The notes: generated from the sequence alone by a model not told the origin. DNA of 64,000 bases from Gymnothorax reevesii (GCA_029721435.1 CM056584.1:10226395-10290394), one strand, 5' to 3'. Positions 12,864-26,092 are shown, counted from the stretch's first letter. A program made the numbers and translations.

Positions 12864-13543
12864 GTACGCAAAGCACGAGGCCATGTTGTGTAATGCAGGT
12901 GTGAGTGTTCCGGAAAATTCCGTTCTGGACTTTCCTTTCTTTTTTGATTGAAGATTCGGGAGATGAGATTTCCCTAAAACGCAGTCTCTACTCACTTATC
13001 CAGACTCTACCCATCCTCAATCCGAACCCCTCCCTGTAGGCAGTATCGGGCACCACTCCTCTTCATCATCACCTTCTTCCTCTTCTTCCTCTTCTTCCTC
13101 CGCCTCCGTAAGGTCCTCGGAGGGGTCAACAGCCTCGTCCTAAAGGCCAGGTCCGAGCCCAAAACTCTAAATTAAAAAACTGAAAACAAAACAAACAAAC
13201 AAAAAGAAAACAAAAACTAAACTAGCTAGGCTGACTTAATTCCTCATATTTGTTCCGGAAGTTCTTTTCTACCGAATGTTCAGACTACTCTAGCACACGT
13301 GTGCATGTCGGCATGTGTGCACGCACATGTGGTCAATATGTTAAATGAGCGAAAGCCTTCGGGTTGCCATGGGTGAAGGATCACAGCGCTCTCTGTCTTG
13401 CAGGGTTGCGTTCGGGGGGGAATGGGAGCAGTGGAACGGGACCCCGGCCCAGCGCCCCCTTCCGGAGTAACGTGTACCAACCCACTGAGATGACAATGAT
13501 CCTCAACGGGGGAGCGGTGAGCCCTACGGCCTCCACGTGCTAA
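11837..13543 (+). CDS. gprc5b: G protein-coupled receptor class C group 5 member B (spliced, two coding exons)
   Basis: Join 11837-12863 and 13404-13543, giving 388 residues (human GPRC5B is about 403). It is an orphan class C receptor of the retinoic-acid-inducible RAIG group, with a short extracellular N terminus. Residues 1-20 look like a signal peptide. Seven hydrophobic segments lie near 51-77, 88-110, 121-142, 155-178, 192-216, 227-250 and 262-285. Family signatures seen include LCDLEKVWGVVVEA, LCFSCLL, WDEPLLAI and LFHAIPE. The cytoplasmic blocks YFDTSQ, MRETSFDEDV, FDEH and, after splicing, RPSAPFRSNVYQPTEM and LNGG separate GPRC5B from GPRC5A/C/D. The ATG lies 7 bases after an acceptor (tctctccag). 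The junction is phase 1 and keeps the frame. GPRC5B localises to the plasma membrane and vesicles in vertebrates. The coding exon is much more GC-rich than its surroundings. Confidence 0.93.
13040..13143 (+). CDS. gprc5b: Possible alternative terminal exon of gprc5b (poly-Ser tail)
   Basis: A usable acceptor (cctccctgtag|gcag) lies in the intron between the two coding exons. Joined to the donor at 12863 in phase 1, it reads GSIGHHSSSSSP, then a long serine run from a TCT/TCC repeat, then SVRSSEGSTASS and a stop at 13141-13143. No donor in the right phase joins it to the last exon, so it could only be an alternative end. It could also be chance in a CTTCTT-rich intron. Confidence 0.25.
13404..13543 (+). 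CDS. gprc5b: gprc5b last coding exon
   Basis: Acceptor tctgtcttgcag (AG at 13402-13403), then 140 nt ending in TAA at 13541-13543. It encodes a Gly/Ser-rich linker followed by the GPRC5B-specific RPSAPFRSNVYQPTEM block and LNGGAVSPTASTC. The human receptor has nearly the same NVYQPTEM...LNGG ending, which fixes both the splice and the family. The 3' UTR begins directly in a 45-bp minisatellite. Confidence 0.9.
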
Positions 13544-14010
13544 ACAGTGAACTACAGCTCAGGGTTCACACACTCACCTGCACTGGATTTATCTATAGCT
13601 CTGGGTATACAGACACACTCACCTGCACTGGAATTATCTATAGCTCTGGGTATACAGATAGACTCACCTGCACTGGAATTATCTATATCTCTGGGTATAC
13701 AGTTACACTCACCTGCACTGGAATTATCTATAGCTCTGGGTATACAGACACACTCACCTGCACTGGAATTATCTATAGCTCTGGGTATAGAGTTACACTC
13801 ACCTGCACTGGAATTATCTATAGCTCTGGGTAAACAGACACACTCACCTGCACTGGAATTATCTATAGCTCTGGGTATAGAGTTACACTCACCTGCACTG
13901 GAATTATCTATAGCTCAGGGTATACAGACACACTCACCTGCACTGGAATTATCTATAGCTCTTAGTGTACAGTTACACTCACCTGCACTGCATTTACAAT
14001 ATCTCTGAGT
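13541..14010. repeat. 45-bp minisatellite in the gprc5b 3' UTR
   Basis: Ten units with the shared core CACCTGCACTGGAATTATCT at exact 45-bp spacing (13576, 13621, 13666 and so on to 13981), followed by decayed units to about 14280. The first, degraded unit contains the gprc5b stop codon (TAAACAG). Because 45 is a multiple of three, plus-strand frames stay open through the array (repeat HSPALELSIALGIQT). They lack a start in context and are not considered genes. Confidence 0.92.
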
Positions 14011-14275
14011 ATACAAACACACTCAACCCCATGCTGTAATGGACTATTGCTCAGATTATACATAAAAATTCACACATACACTAAAATTAATCATAGCTCT
14101 GAGTGTAGACACACTCACTGCTGTACTGGAATGAACTATAGTTGAGAGAATGTACACTCACTGACACTGGAATGTACTGTAGCTCAGAGTATGCGCACAG
14201 TCACAGGAATGAACTACAACTCCACGTGCACACACTCTCAGGAATGAAATATTGCTCAGAGTACAAACACACGCG

Positions 14276-14277
<2 letters not shown>

Positions 14278-14327
<50 letters not shown>

Positions 14328-14334
14328 CACACAC
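14278..14334. repeat. (CA)n microsatellite
   Basis: CA repeat with CG interruptions at its left side, following the decayed end of the 45-bp minisatellite. More GT/CA-rich sequence follows at 14519-14552, 14921-14944 and 15021-15053. Confidence 0.9.
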
Positions 14335-15020
14335 AGCTACAGCAAAGATTAAAAACACACTGGAATTGCATCTCAGAATAAGCACATGGGCAGTGTGTGC
14401 GTGTGTTTGAGAGAGATTGCGTTCGAGTGTCTGGGTGAGAAAGAATGCGTTTGCATGTGTTTGCAAGTGTGTAAGCGTGACTGCAGTGTGGCTGAGAGAG
14501 CTGCAGCTCTGTGTGCGCGCACGTGTGTGTGTGTGTGTATGTGTGTGTGTGACATCACTCAGTGTGTGAGCGTAGGAGCTCGGCCTGTGAGAGTAATGGT
14601 GCAGAGCTCGCAGTCCCTCTCCTGAATGATGCTCCCCGTCAGCCGGGCTGTCTGGCTCCTCTGTTTCTGCAGGATGAATTGGGGCTGTGGGCTCCACTGT
14701 TGGCCGCCCTCCAATCACAGCCTATATTTCACCCCTCAGACTGCGCTCGGCAGAAGCCTGGGAAGGGAGATGCAAACGCTGTTCTAACACTAGCCTAACG
14801 CTCAGGGAATGCACACGTCCCTTAGCATTCTCGCTGTTAGCCTCTGGGATGTTAAAGAGGATGTACAGTATTTCATATACGTACGAAAACAAAAAAATAC
14901 ACTAGCAAGTATACACACACACTAACACACACACACACACACACATGAGCCAGAGTGATTACATGATGTGAAATTAGGTGATCAAACGAATACGGCAGCA
15001 GCCATTAATTATGTGCATAC

Positions 15021-15052
<32 letters not shown>

Positions 15053-18000
15053 CTGAGTGTGTCTTAGCACAAACATGCACAAGAATCTATACGTTTGTAC
15101 TCATCTCAGGTCACAACACATTAGTCTGCAGCGCATCTGGGAAGGTGCTTTGCATCTCAATTGGAAAATCAATGAATGTGAATGACACAGTGAGTGGAGA
15201 TAAGGGTGTGGTGGCTGGTGGGGGCTGGGTGTGGTAGCAGTGGTTGTGCTCGCACGCTCAATCAGGAACAGGAATTCAAAATGTCTGGGTGTGGGAACCC
15301 TGTTCCTGGACTGAAGAAGGCGAAGGGCGGGAACAGCAAAGCCCTCTGTGTGAGTTGGGAGGAGCCTGAAAATGGCGGACGGCTCTGCTTTAAATTCCTA
15401 TACATTCACAGCCCCTCCCTCCCCCAGCAGTGTTGTGGTAAGAAGGGAGCGGATTAGCAGGGTAGCACGTGTGCTGGCAGTGGAGGTTTGAGCAGGTTCG
15501 GTCTGATTGTCCGCGTTTCCCCCCCAGGTGCCGTCCGCTCCCCCCACCTACACTGGGAGGCAGCTCTGGTGAAGGAGGGGTGGGAGAAGAGGTGCCTGTA
15601 CCCAGTGGGGTTGAAGAAGGGTCTTGAGACTGTGGGAAATTTGGAGGGGGGGGCTTTTTCTGGGTACCAACAGAGGTTGCGAAGAAACATGGACAACAAT
15701 CACACAGAGGTGTGCGACGGGGATAAGGCTGGGGCTCCAGGGATCAGAACGGGGGACTCCGTCAATCAAGGTTCGGGACTTGGGATCTGGGACTCGGGAC
15801 TCGCGATTCGGGACTCTGGTGGGGCGTGGGCAGCTATGCGCCGAAAGAACAGGGTATACATTCAGCTGCACCCGAGAATTTAGTAACTTGCTGCAGGCAA
15901 GATTTGGTTTTTATCCTCTCCTTTCTAAATCATCCGGAAACTGTAATAAGCGAGAGCAGCATTTTAGAATTCAGACAGCAGATAAATAGTTCTACTCTTT
16001 ATCACTATATTAAATGGATAAAAGCGGAATATAAAGTGGTATGTAAAAAGTGGTGATAATCTCCAAATGAGTTTCAGTTTACAGCATCACAAAGGGATTC
16101 TGTGGAACATAAACTTCAGTCGTTCTGACTGGTTCTTATTTCTGCAGGAGCCCATAAGGATAATATAGGACAAGCTTTAACAGTAGGGGATTAGCATCCC
16201 GAGTCTTTTCATTTTCTTCTAGCTTAGGAAACAGTTCTGGTGCAAAATTAAAAAGCCACTGTGCAATTAAGAAGCCCGTTTTGAATCTGTGCCCGTTGCT
16301 CACACCTACCTGATAGATGTTGACCCTCGACCCTAGGGGTTGACATTCAACCTCTCAACAAAGCACATTACAGGTCAATATACCTGATATCACCCGAGCC
16401 ACCAGCTCGAGATTCCTCCTTTGAGTTCGTATCTGACATCCAGTCGAGGTGGGAGTTGGATGTCGGGGGAGACGCATCAGGGCTTCACTTCCTGTTCCCA
16501 GATAGCAGGCAGCTGTTTATCATCTGAAACCAGGAAGTAAGGTGATGTTTCAGCGCATGATATAATGGGTCAAGGCCATGCAAGGCCAAGGCCAAGAAAA
16601 AGAAAAATTGGTCTGTCTGACCATTCACCATGACTCAGTTTGAGAAGAGGGTGGGATGGACTAATGATTTCAGAGTCAGGCCTTGAAAAAACACTGTAAA
16701 AGAGCATGATCTGGTATCTGGGACGTCAGGGATGGGGGTTGGAATCCAAGCCGAAATCAAAATGGAGTCGGTAAACCGTGAATCTAGGACAGACAGCCGT
16801 CTCCTGGGAGGAGACGCTGGTGCAAGACTTGTTTTTCCAAGATTGCCTGTTTTGTCAGTTTGAGTCAGTATCATCCATCCTCACCATTTGCCCAACGGTG
16901 CATAATGTGGTGGGCTCACATTATCAAGTGCTGAATAACCTCAGGCATTTTAACAAAGGGATTCAATCTCTACATTCGTAACTGCAACACTGGATTACAG
17001 GTTCCTTTGAAAAAACATTGTTTTTGGTGATCGTTAGGCTGAGGGCTAAGCCACTACATGACGGAAATTAGCTGCTAAGAGGTAGTCCGAATTTAATACA
17101 GCGGGATTGTTCTTCACACAAGTAAACAAGTCAAAAACAGGCTTGGGATCATGGGCAAACGAAAACCGACTCCAAAGCTTTTTCCAATGACCGTTGTCCT
17201 CCACCGCATGGGTTTAAACAGTGCTTTTGCTAAAATGCAATGAGCTTTGCGCGTGCAAGAGAGTAACGTTTGGCTGATGTGAACAAAGGAAGTAGTCCTG
17301 GAAATATAATCACTTCTCGTGTTCACCGACTCGCTGGGCTGCTCCTGTAGAGTGTTAGCTGTGCCTAATTTGTACCAATAAGTGGCGGAATGGCCAAGAA
17401 AATACTAGCCAGTTCTAGTTAGTTCTATTTGATTAATTGAGCAACGGTACTGTAGACAGTCAGTGTGTAGGATGCTGATCATTTGCAGAAATGCAGAGGG
17501 CTTTTTTTCGCCAACCATCTAAATGAAAGCACTTTTTGATATTGTGTCTACTCTACAAGCACCTGCGATCAGTCAAAGACCAGAGTTTCATGCGGTAAAC
17601 CGAGTTAAGGAACCTGGGCTCCACTGTAATCAGTCCCAGTTTCTGTTAGAGACGACATCCTCTGGGCGGCCAAATGTCTGCAGACGGGAGACGGTAATAA
17701 TCATGTCAGTTATAGCAGCAGCATAATCTCGATTCTCCTTGTGCCACTCGAAACCCTGCACTTCTCTCAATATGCGACGAGTACAGCCATTTTAGCTCCA
17801 GTTCAGCAGCAGGGGTTGAGGTAAATTTTTATTTACAGAAGATTAAAAAAAGATATTTAATAAAATGTACACTACTCTTACTAATATCAACTACATTATT
17901 TGCCTTCTTTTATTTTATTTGTAACTGGATTGCTGTTCATGTCTGGTTGCATTTTTGCGCATTTGTTTTTGAGGAGTTGTCTTTTTATATTATATATCTA

Positions 18001-20890
18001 CATAGGAAAATATTTAAAATTCTGTAAATTTGCAGAAATAATTATAGTCTTGCTTTTCGTTTGGATTTTATGGAGTAAGGGAAATCTTGATATATTTCAG
18101 GAAGAAACCGAAGGTTTTTTTTTAACCCCAATTATTGTTTTTGTACATTTGAGCCTAGCGTGGTCACAAAGACTCATATCTCTAGTTGGTGTTCTGCTCT
18201 CACTGACACATCAGTAGATTTTCATAAATAAGATATTTGTTACGTATTGATTATTGGGTAGTTGTGAGGTCCTTTTTGCACTTTATGCGTCTGACTGTCT
18301 GTGCTGGTGTGAAAAACAGTGACCAATTCCTGGTCAGTAGCTCCATTCCCATGTTAATACCTGACTGAAAACACCTACCACAAAACAAGATCAAGGTCTG
18401 TTGCAGGACTGGTCCTGCAAGTAGGTTTGGTGGATCTTGAAACCCATCTTCTTTGCCTCCTTTTCCTCAAATTGAGAGGGGTTATTGGGGAAGCCAAGTT
18501 TCCTCAATGGCCTTTGTTTTCCACAAGAGCGCTCACTAACTTGCATGTTCTCATTTCTGCGTGACTTTAATGTTGAACTAAGCATGTGCAATCAGCTTAA
18601 ATACCAACTACTACAGTGTTGCCATGAATCAAAATTGGATCTATTGCCATATTTAGGTGGCCAATTTTTTTATGGTATTCTTGTAACAGTGGTCATCTCA
18701 TTACAGGAAAATGTTTTAGAAGCAAAGAGCCAAAATCCACCAAGCCTCGTCTGAAGACCTACAGCGCCATAACCGTCACATTTATAATCTAATAGCCAGA
18801 AAGGCGTATAGCGCTGTACTGTAAACAATCAAACTACTTCTACTGAACTAATAAGCTAACCACTAATAAGGCCTACAGCACTGTATTATCAGCTGTCGAA
18901 TCAGTTATCAAGCTACCCATGAGGCCTACAGCACAATAATATTGACTGTGAAGCTACTTAACCTCATAGGTAGAAGACAGACAGCATTGCACTGCATGGC
19001 ATCTGCTACTGAGCGCCAGTTCTAAATCTACTCACAATGAAGAGCACATTGTCAATTCGGTTGGGGCCTATATTAATAATACAGAGTGAGAGTGCTGATC
19101 TGGGATTCATGGTTTATTATAGTGGATAATGTATAAGCTTCTTATATGATCAGGCAATCTGAACCTGGATCAGCAATCTTGCCTACGATGACATTTAATG
19201 GGCATGGGGCCAAGACTCCTCCCCATGCTTTCGATCAGTATTTGGAAGACCGGACCATAGCTTCTCCTTCTCTCAACTACAATGATTACCGGCAACAAAA
19301 CCCTGGTAATGGTCACTTGTGGCAAATAATTGTTTTACCAACACTTAGGGGGAAAAACGTCTTTGATCCAGTGCGTCAGCTTGTTAAACTTGTGCAGTAT
19401 TTTGTCTCTTTAAGCAGTAGTGGACCCACACATAGAGGCAGGCGGAGACCATGTTCACGCATGCTCATCCAGACTCGTACTTGAGTTTAAACGGTCTCAT
19501 ATCAAGTAAAATTACAGATGCTAGCCTCCATTTAACACCTTGCATCCCATCAATACCTTCCCTCGCCCAAATGTATCTTTGACTTTAATCAAATGCTAAT
19601 TGTTTCTACTTCATCAAATCAGTATTTTATGCAGCTGTGCGAGAAATTAAAACTTTGCAGTGTGAATCAGCAATATCAGTATTTTTTTAGTCCATTTAAT
19701 TTACAAAAGAGCTTGGGTGCCTCCAGTTAAGAGGACCCAAGGGAAATTTAAAATGGCCGTGATACTGATGTCAGTGAAGAAAATGTCACTGAATCGAGGT
19801 CCTAAGACAAAAAACTGTATAGTTGTCATCTTGTAATTTATAAAAATTTAAAGGCAAAATTTGCACATACTCATTTTCATGTTGTATTTTTCCTCAATGA
19901 ACCACTGCGACTCACCTCCTTCCCAGAATGGTCTGGTCCATGTCCCCCCTACTCCAAACTGTTCTTGCCTCTGGACTGTCCCACTGGGGCAGCTGACGGG
20001 GGCCGGTGTTGGTTCACAACTGTGACGCAGCATGCCAATGTATAGCTTGTTTTCCCCTAATAAGAAAAAAAAATCATTCTCTGTTTCTGTAACAACTTCA
20101 GACAAATGTTGAATAAAATGTCATCTTTGTAGTTTACAGTTCTGACTTGTCCTGATTTTTGCACAAAAAGCAGGGGGCGGGCTGTCGGCTGGCAAGCAAA
20201 CTTTCTCATTCATGGCTCTCATAAATCCCGCGGGTTGTAAATCCTGCAAGATTTTAATTTTGAAAACTGCGGTCAGTCTTCGCATTTTCATCAGCACTCT
20301 GCAGACTATTATTTCTCATAGCTTACCTTCGGAATGACATCTTTCATTTACAAAAATTTCATCCTCGTTTAATGATAGAGTCGATTATAATTGCGGAAAA
20401 TTTAATAGAAAAGTGTGAGACAGAGATAAGGAGAATAACTCAAGATACTTCTGTACGTTCAAAATTAATCCCAAAATACCAATAACAATGATTATTTTTT
20501 TCCCAGTTACTTGAGAATACAGCCTTGAGTAACAGTTGTAGTACACAGCTGTGTATTCCCAAACAAAACTTTAATCGCATGAAAAATGCTGTTCTGGGTC
20601 TTTCTTAGCATCAAAAGAACCAGTACTGCACTTGAGCAACACACATTCACATAAACTCATCTCTACATTTTCCACAAGTGACCTGCTGAATTTGGATGTA
20701 TACTAGGTAATTCTATCTAAGTATTTGACGAACCATGGCATAAAAACTACAGCTCAGTAGGATAAATGCATCTTTAATCCTATAGTAGTCCACGACATTA
20801 AAAAAAATTCACACATTTTCTCCTTCAGGGTCAGGGTGCTGTTCTGAATTAGCACTAAGCAGCACAGATGCAGAATACGATGCTCATACC
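14335..20890. other. Intergenic stretch between gprc5b and iqck, first part (no gene seen)
   Basis: No exon with convincing protein similarity was recognised on either strand. Small repeats are present: GT tracts near 14519-14552 and 15021-15053, a degenerate GGGACTCGGGA-type tandem repeat at 15768-15825, and loosely repeated AAGGCCTACAGC(A/G)CTGTA sequence at 18755-18960. The gprc5b polyadenylation site should lie early in this stretch, but no clear AATAAA was identified. Confidence 0.4.
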
Positions 20891-20896
20891 TCATAC

Positions 20897-21184
20897 CTCT
20901 GATGTTAAACTCTGAGAATTACTTGTTTTACAGCTTTTGCATCCATCTGCTGCTTCTTGAGTGAAAGGTATGGGTGAGTTTTCCAATGTGCATGTGTGAA
21001 GATTTACAGGCAGGCTGCACTCATGGGTAAACAGCATTTCGAGTAGATCAATAGCTCCTCTCGCATCCACATGATCCAATTTCAGGGCGGCAAAACCGCT
21101 CCCCAGAACACTATTAGTTATCATTTGAATGAAATGATCTGTTTTATTGGCTCTCAGTGCATCAGTGCCAGCTCTCACTGCACT
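20897..21184 (-). CDS. Candidate orphan internal exon (unrecognised)
   Basis: On the minus strand a pyrimidine-rich acceptor (tgtttttctccag) and a good donor (cagag|gtatga) enclose 288 nt, exactly 96 codons open in phase 0-0. The product starts SAVRAGTDALRANKTDHF and contains the Cys cluster GCKSCK near its end. I do not recognise it. It lies on the iqck strand beyond the iqck stop, and its phase does not fit the iqck exon 8 donor. It may be an unknown gene, a non-coding transcript or chance. Confidence 0.2.
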
Positions 21185-21944
21185 CTGGAGAAAAACACCA
21201 ACCCGGGGCATTCTCCCTCAGCCTGAGGGGGCTACGCTACGGGAGTGGTGCTGTAACTCAATTGGCTCTGCTAGCTGTCCGTCACCTTCGCTACCCAGTA
21301 GGTGGTAAACAAACCTAGTGAACTAAAGAGGGGGAAGTTTGACAGTGAGCTGCTTTGCCAATAAAGACACTCCTGCCCCATAATGCTGATTGAGGGCCAT
21401 CTCAACCTCTCCGAACCAAAATTTTCAGTGTAAATGCCTGGCTTGGGATCCATCATCAGTGCGGCAAAATTTTAAAGCTTTATTGAGTGAGTGCAAGAGC
21501 CACACGTAGCAGCAGGGTGAATTTGACTGTTTGGGCTGAATTGCAGGGACAAAACAATCACATTTATTGCCATGGCCGTCATCAAAGTCAGTAAACAATA
21601 CAGCAAAGCACTCGGCTGTAATTCTGTCCCTTTATTTCTTTCAGTTCAACATCTACACTCAACAACAGAATATTACTTGAGGGAACGGACAAGTAGCCTA
21701 ACTGTAGTAATGGCAACCAAATTATCGTTCCTGTTGACCCTGTAGTATCTGCGCAGTTTGAAGTCTGTGCGATTGGGGTTTCCTCACTGACCAGTGATCA
21801 TCGTGGCATGGGCACTGTAATAAGATATCCGTCACCTTACACCTTAAAGGAATAAAGAAGTACATGTGGCCACTATATTCAAGGGCCCATTACAATTTCT
21901 TAAAGTAGGTAAGTATGGAGAAATAAAAAAATGGGCGCAAAGTC

Positions 21945-22790
21945 AGGGTTTTTTTTGCTGGATTTGACCTTTGACGTTGGCCCTGTGACCTTGACCCTGG
22001 AAATATTGTCCGGGTCAGTACTCAGCAACTAATTTTCGCAGCTTCACCAAATTTGGTATGGTAACTCACTATGACCCAAAGATTTGCAGTGCCAGGTTTT
22101 TTTGCTGGATTTGACCTTTGACTTTAGCTCTGAGACCTTGACAATGAAAACCTTGTCCAGGTCAGTACTCGGAAATTAATTTTCGCAGCTTCACCAAATT
22201 TGGTATTGTAACTCACTATGACCCATAGATGTGCAGTGCCAGGTTTTTTTTTGCTGGATTTGACCTTTGACTTTAGCTCTGAGACCTTGACAATGAAAAC
22301 CTTGTCCAGGTCAGTACTCGGCAATCAATTTTCGCAGCTTCACCAATTTTGGTATTGTAACTCGCTATGACCCATAGATGTGCAGTGCCAGGTTTTTTTT
22401 TGCTGGATTTGACCTTTGACTTTAGCTCTGAGACCTTGACTATGAAAACCTTGTCCAGGTTAGTACTCGGCAACTAATTATCGCAGCTTCACCAAATTTG
22501 GTATGGTAACTCACTGTCACACACACATACAGTATGTGCAATATCATGTTTTTTGCTGGATTTCACCTTTGACCTTTGTGCTGTGACCTTAAGGCAGGAA
22601 ATATTATATGGGTCAGTACTCAGCAACTAATTATTGCAGCTTCACCAAATTTGGTATGGTAACTCGCTGTGCCACATAGATGTGCAACATCGCCTTTTTT
22701 GCTGGATTTGACCTTTGACCTTAACGTTGTGACGTTGAGGCAGGAAATCGTGTCCGGGCCGAGGGGTATTCAGCAATGTGTTATGTTTGT
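21945..22790. repeat. Tandem satellite, unit about 149 bp, six copies
   Basis: The marker gctggatttgacctttgac recurs at 21957, 22104, 22253, 22402, 22555 and 22701, giving spacings of 147, 149, 149, 153 and 146 bp. Each unit continues through gtcagtactc and gcagcttcaccaaatttggt. The short minus-strand frames inside are copies of the same unit shifted. Similar TGACCTTTGACC plus GGACGGACGG sequence occurs at 49384-49560 and within 23945-24173, so the unit belongs to a dispersed family. Confidence 0.9.
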
Positions 22791-23944
22791 TAAATTCGCT
22801 GGTTTCTTTTGGTTGGCTACAGTTCGATCTCGTTCTACAACTTTCACTTAGTGGTTCTTTAGTCACTTGATCGATTAGCACTTTAACTTGTCTCCTTGGA
22901 GCTCAGCACTTCTGCACCAAACTTTTGCACTTTGTACGTCGCTCTGCAGAAGAGCATCGGCTAAGTAATGTACTTCAATAGATAAAATGCAAACTTCATG
23001 CACTCCTTATTTTTTGAGAGAGGAGATAGTAAATAGGCAGGGATAGGTAAAAAGGAGGGATATGAGTATCATTTACTGCAGTGTGTTGAACAGCTTTATT
23101 TTGTCACCATTCGGACACAGGGAGTTAACAGTGTCAGTGAGCCATTATCATGGCCAACTACTGGGTTTAATGTGCCATTACAACCGTACATAATGTGCTA
23201 AGAATATCAGAATGCCACAATCAGATTACTCTGGGCTAATATCACTGCTGTTTAAATATCAGGAATTAGCATGCCAACAGTTTTAGTGCGTCAGTAGGAC
23301 TGTATAATGTCCTTCATGAAGTAGTGAGGCATTATGAACCCCCGTGTGCATAGTAGACGCTGACATCTACAAAATTCTGAAACTGAATTGCGAAACAGAA
23401 GAATTTCCAAATGAGAAAAGCTTCTTGCTTCATCTTGCTTCATTAAAATAAATTTTCCAGTCTCTAAAACACTAATCCTGAGTTATAAGCCTTAGACAGG
23501 TCATGCAGAACAGGGTAGGATTGCCATTACTTGGATTTTGCATACAGGGGTTAAGGAATAATGCGCCAGTAGTATTAGTGCGTTATTCTCTGCATATTTT
23601 TCTGTACCAGTGCACTACTTTCTGGCCATCCCTTACTAATAGTATTAATGTGTAGTTAACCTGTGAAACATAGTGCTTAGTGAACCAACAATAACAATAT
23701 ACAGTGCTGTGAAAAAGTATTTGCCCCCTTCCTAATTTCTTATTTTTTTGCATATTTGTCACATTTAAATGTTTCAGATCAGCAAATAAAATTTAATATT
23801 AGACAAAGACAACCCAAGTAAATACAAAATGCAGTTTCTAAATGATGATTGAATTTATTAAGTGGAAAAAGCTATCCAAACCTACCTGGCCTGGTGTGAA
23901 AAAGTAATTGCCCCCTAAACCTAACAAGTCGACATGGTCTACAA

Positions 23945-24173
23945 CATCCCCCGCCAATCGTGCGCTTCTTATTTTCAAGCTCCATCAAGGCCTTTATGGT
24001 GTGAAGCTGCACACCAAATTTCGTTACTGTATCTGTAGTAGTTTCTGAGTAAAACTGTCCCCTTTATCCCGGACGGATGGACAGACGCACAAACGGACAG
24101 ACGCACGGAGGGACGGGCGGACGGACGGAGGTCAAACTTATATCCCCCTCCTACTTTGTGTTGGCGGGGGATA
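23945..24173. mobile_element. MITE nested in Tc1 element 1
   Basis: The ends are perfect 12-bp inverted repeats: ATCCCCCGCCAA on the left and, read on the other strand, the same on the right (24161-24172). The body of about 229 bp carries a GGACGGAC(A)GAC-type simple repeat. It interrupts sequence that otherwise matches a Tc1 element, so it arrived later. Confidence 0.7.
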
Positions 24174-24289
24174 ATAACTAGTTGTGCCACCCTTTGCGAC
24201 AACAACTGCAATCAAGTGTTTGCAATAACTTGCACGGAGTCTTTCACATCGCTGTGGAGGAATTGTGGTCCACTCTTCTTCAGAATGTT

Positions 24290-25208
<919 letters not shown>

Positions 25209-25226
25209 CCTGCTTCACTTTGTCAT

Positions 25227-26092
25227 TGAGGCTCAAGGAAGCACTGGTCATTCCGACGCTATTAGTGAACCATTACCACGTGCAATTTCCGAAAAGGCAG
25301 TTTCGCCTGGTGCTTTCGCTGCCCCGTCATATACTAGCGCAGAAGCTGTTCGTTACACCACAGTTATGCACATGAACCAGCAGGTCCTTATACACACCGA
25401 AGCAGTCCATAAGCTGTTGGTCCACTTTTAGCTGCTCCTCACTGTCCATGTTTCTCTCTAAACACAGACCCACCAGATTTCCATGGTCTCCTGTCTACAC
25501 TTGGGTATGTCAACCCGTTCTACAAATGTGTCTGTATGGGGTGGATTCCAGCTTTCCCTGCATCCTAGCTAGAGTATAAAAACCTCTGTACTCGCCTCTG
25601 TTGCTGTAGCAAACTTTAGCCGATCGCAAATTCGAGCTTGAGCTTCCAGATTTTCGCACTGCGTCCTCCACTTTCGCCGCTGTGTTCATTAGAACAAGTT
25701 CATTTCATTAGATCTATATTCAAGTATAGCGTTAGATTTCAGAATTTCCCGCCCGAATCCTGATCAGATGGCAGACGTGTCTCAAGCTTTACTCTGGGGA
25801 GGCGGACCCGGAAAACTGCATTCTGCAGCCTCGTCCTGCCCAACTCTGCCCTCCACAGAGCTGGCCAGTCAGAAGAAAGTGGGCACACAGGGAGTGGGGG
25901 CCATAGCGGAAGAGCCACCCCAATGAGGTGTTTCAGGCAGAGACGACTATGGACTACAATTGGGGTTTTTTGAGGATGGCAGTATGTGCTAAATAAGGAC
26001 CCTGTTTTGGACTTTGAATGATCAGGAGTACTCTTGGGGAGTCCAATATCAAAATATAACCTTGGAAATATAGCAAAATAGGTCCCCTTTAA
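25227..26092 (-). mobile_element. Truncated copy of a TTAA-flanked non-coding element, nested in Tc1 element 1
   Basis: Read on the minus strand, it matches the first part of the 54537-56846 element in the same order: the TTAAAGGGGACCTATT end, the stretch around GCAGACGTGTCTCAAG, and on to a match near 55344. It then stops without a second inverted end, so it is a truncated relative of about 0.87 kb. Tc1 sequence resumes on either side. Its frames show no protein similarity. Confidence 0.75.

Noticed and set aside
11689..12995. Several long frames overlapping gprc5b on both strands
   Set aside because: They are shadows of the GC-rich gprc5b exon. Only the frame starting at 11837 has membrane segments and family motifs.
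13537..14008. Plus-strand frames of 98 and 153 codons with a 15-residue repeat
   Set aside because: Open only because the minisatellite period is divisible by three; located after the gprc5b stop.
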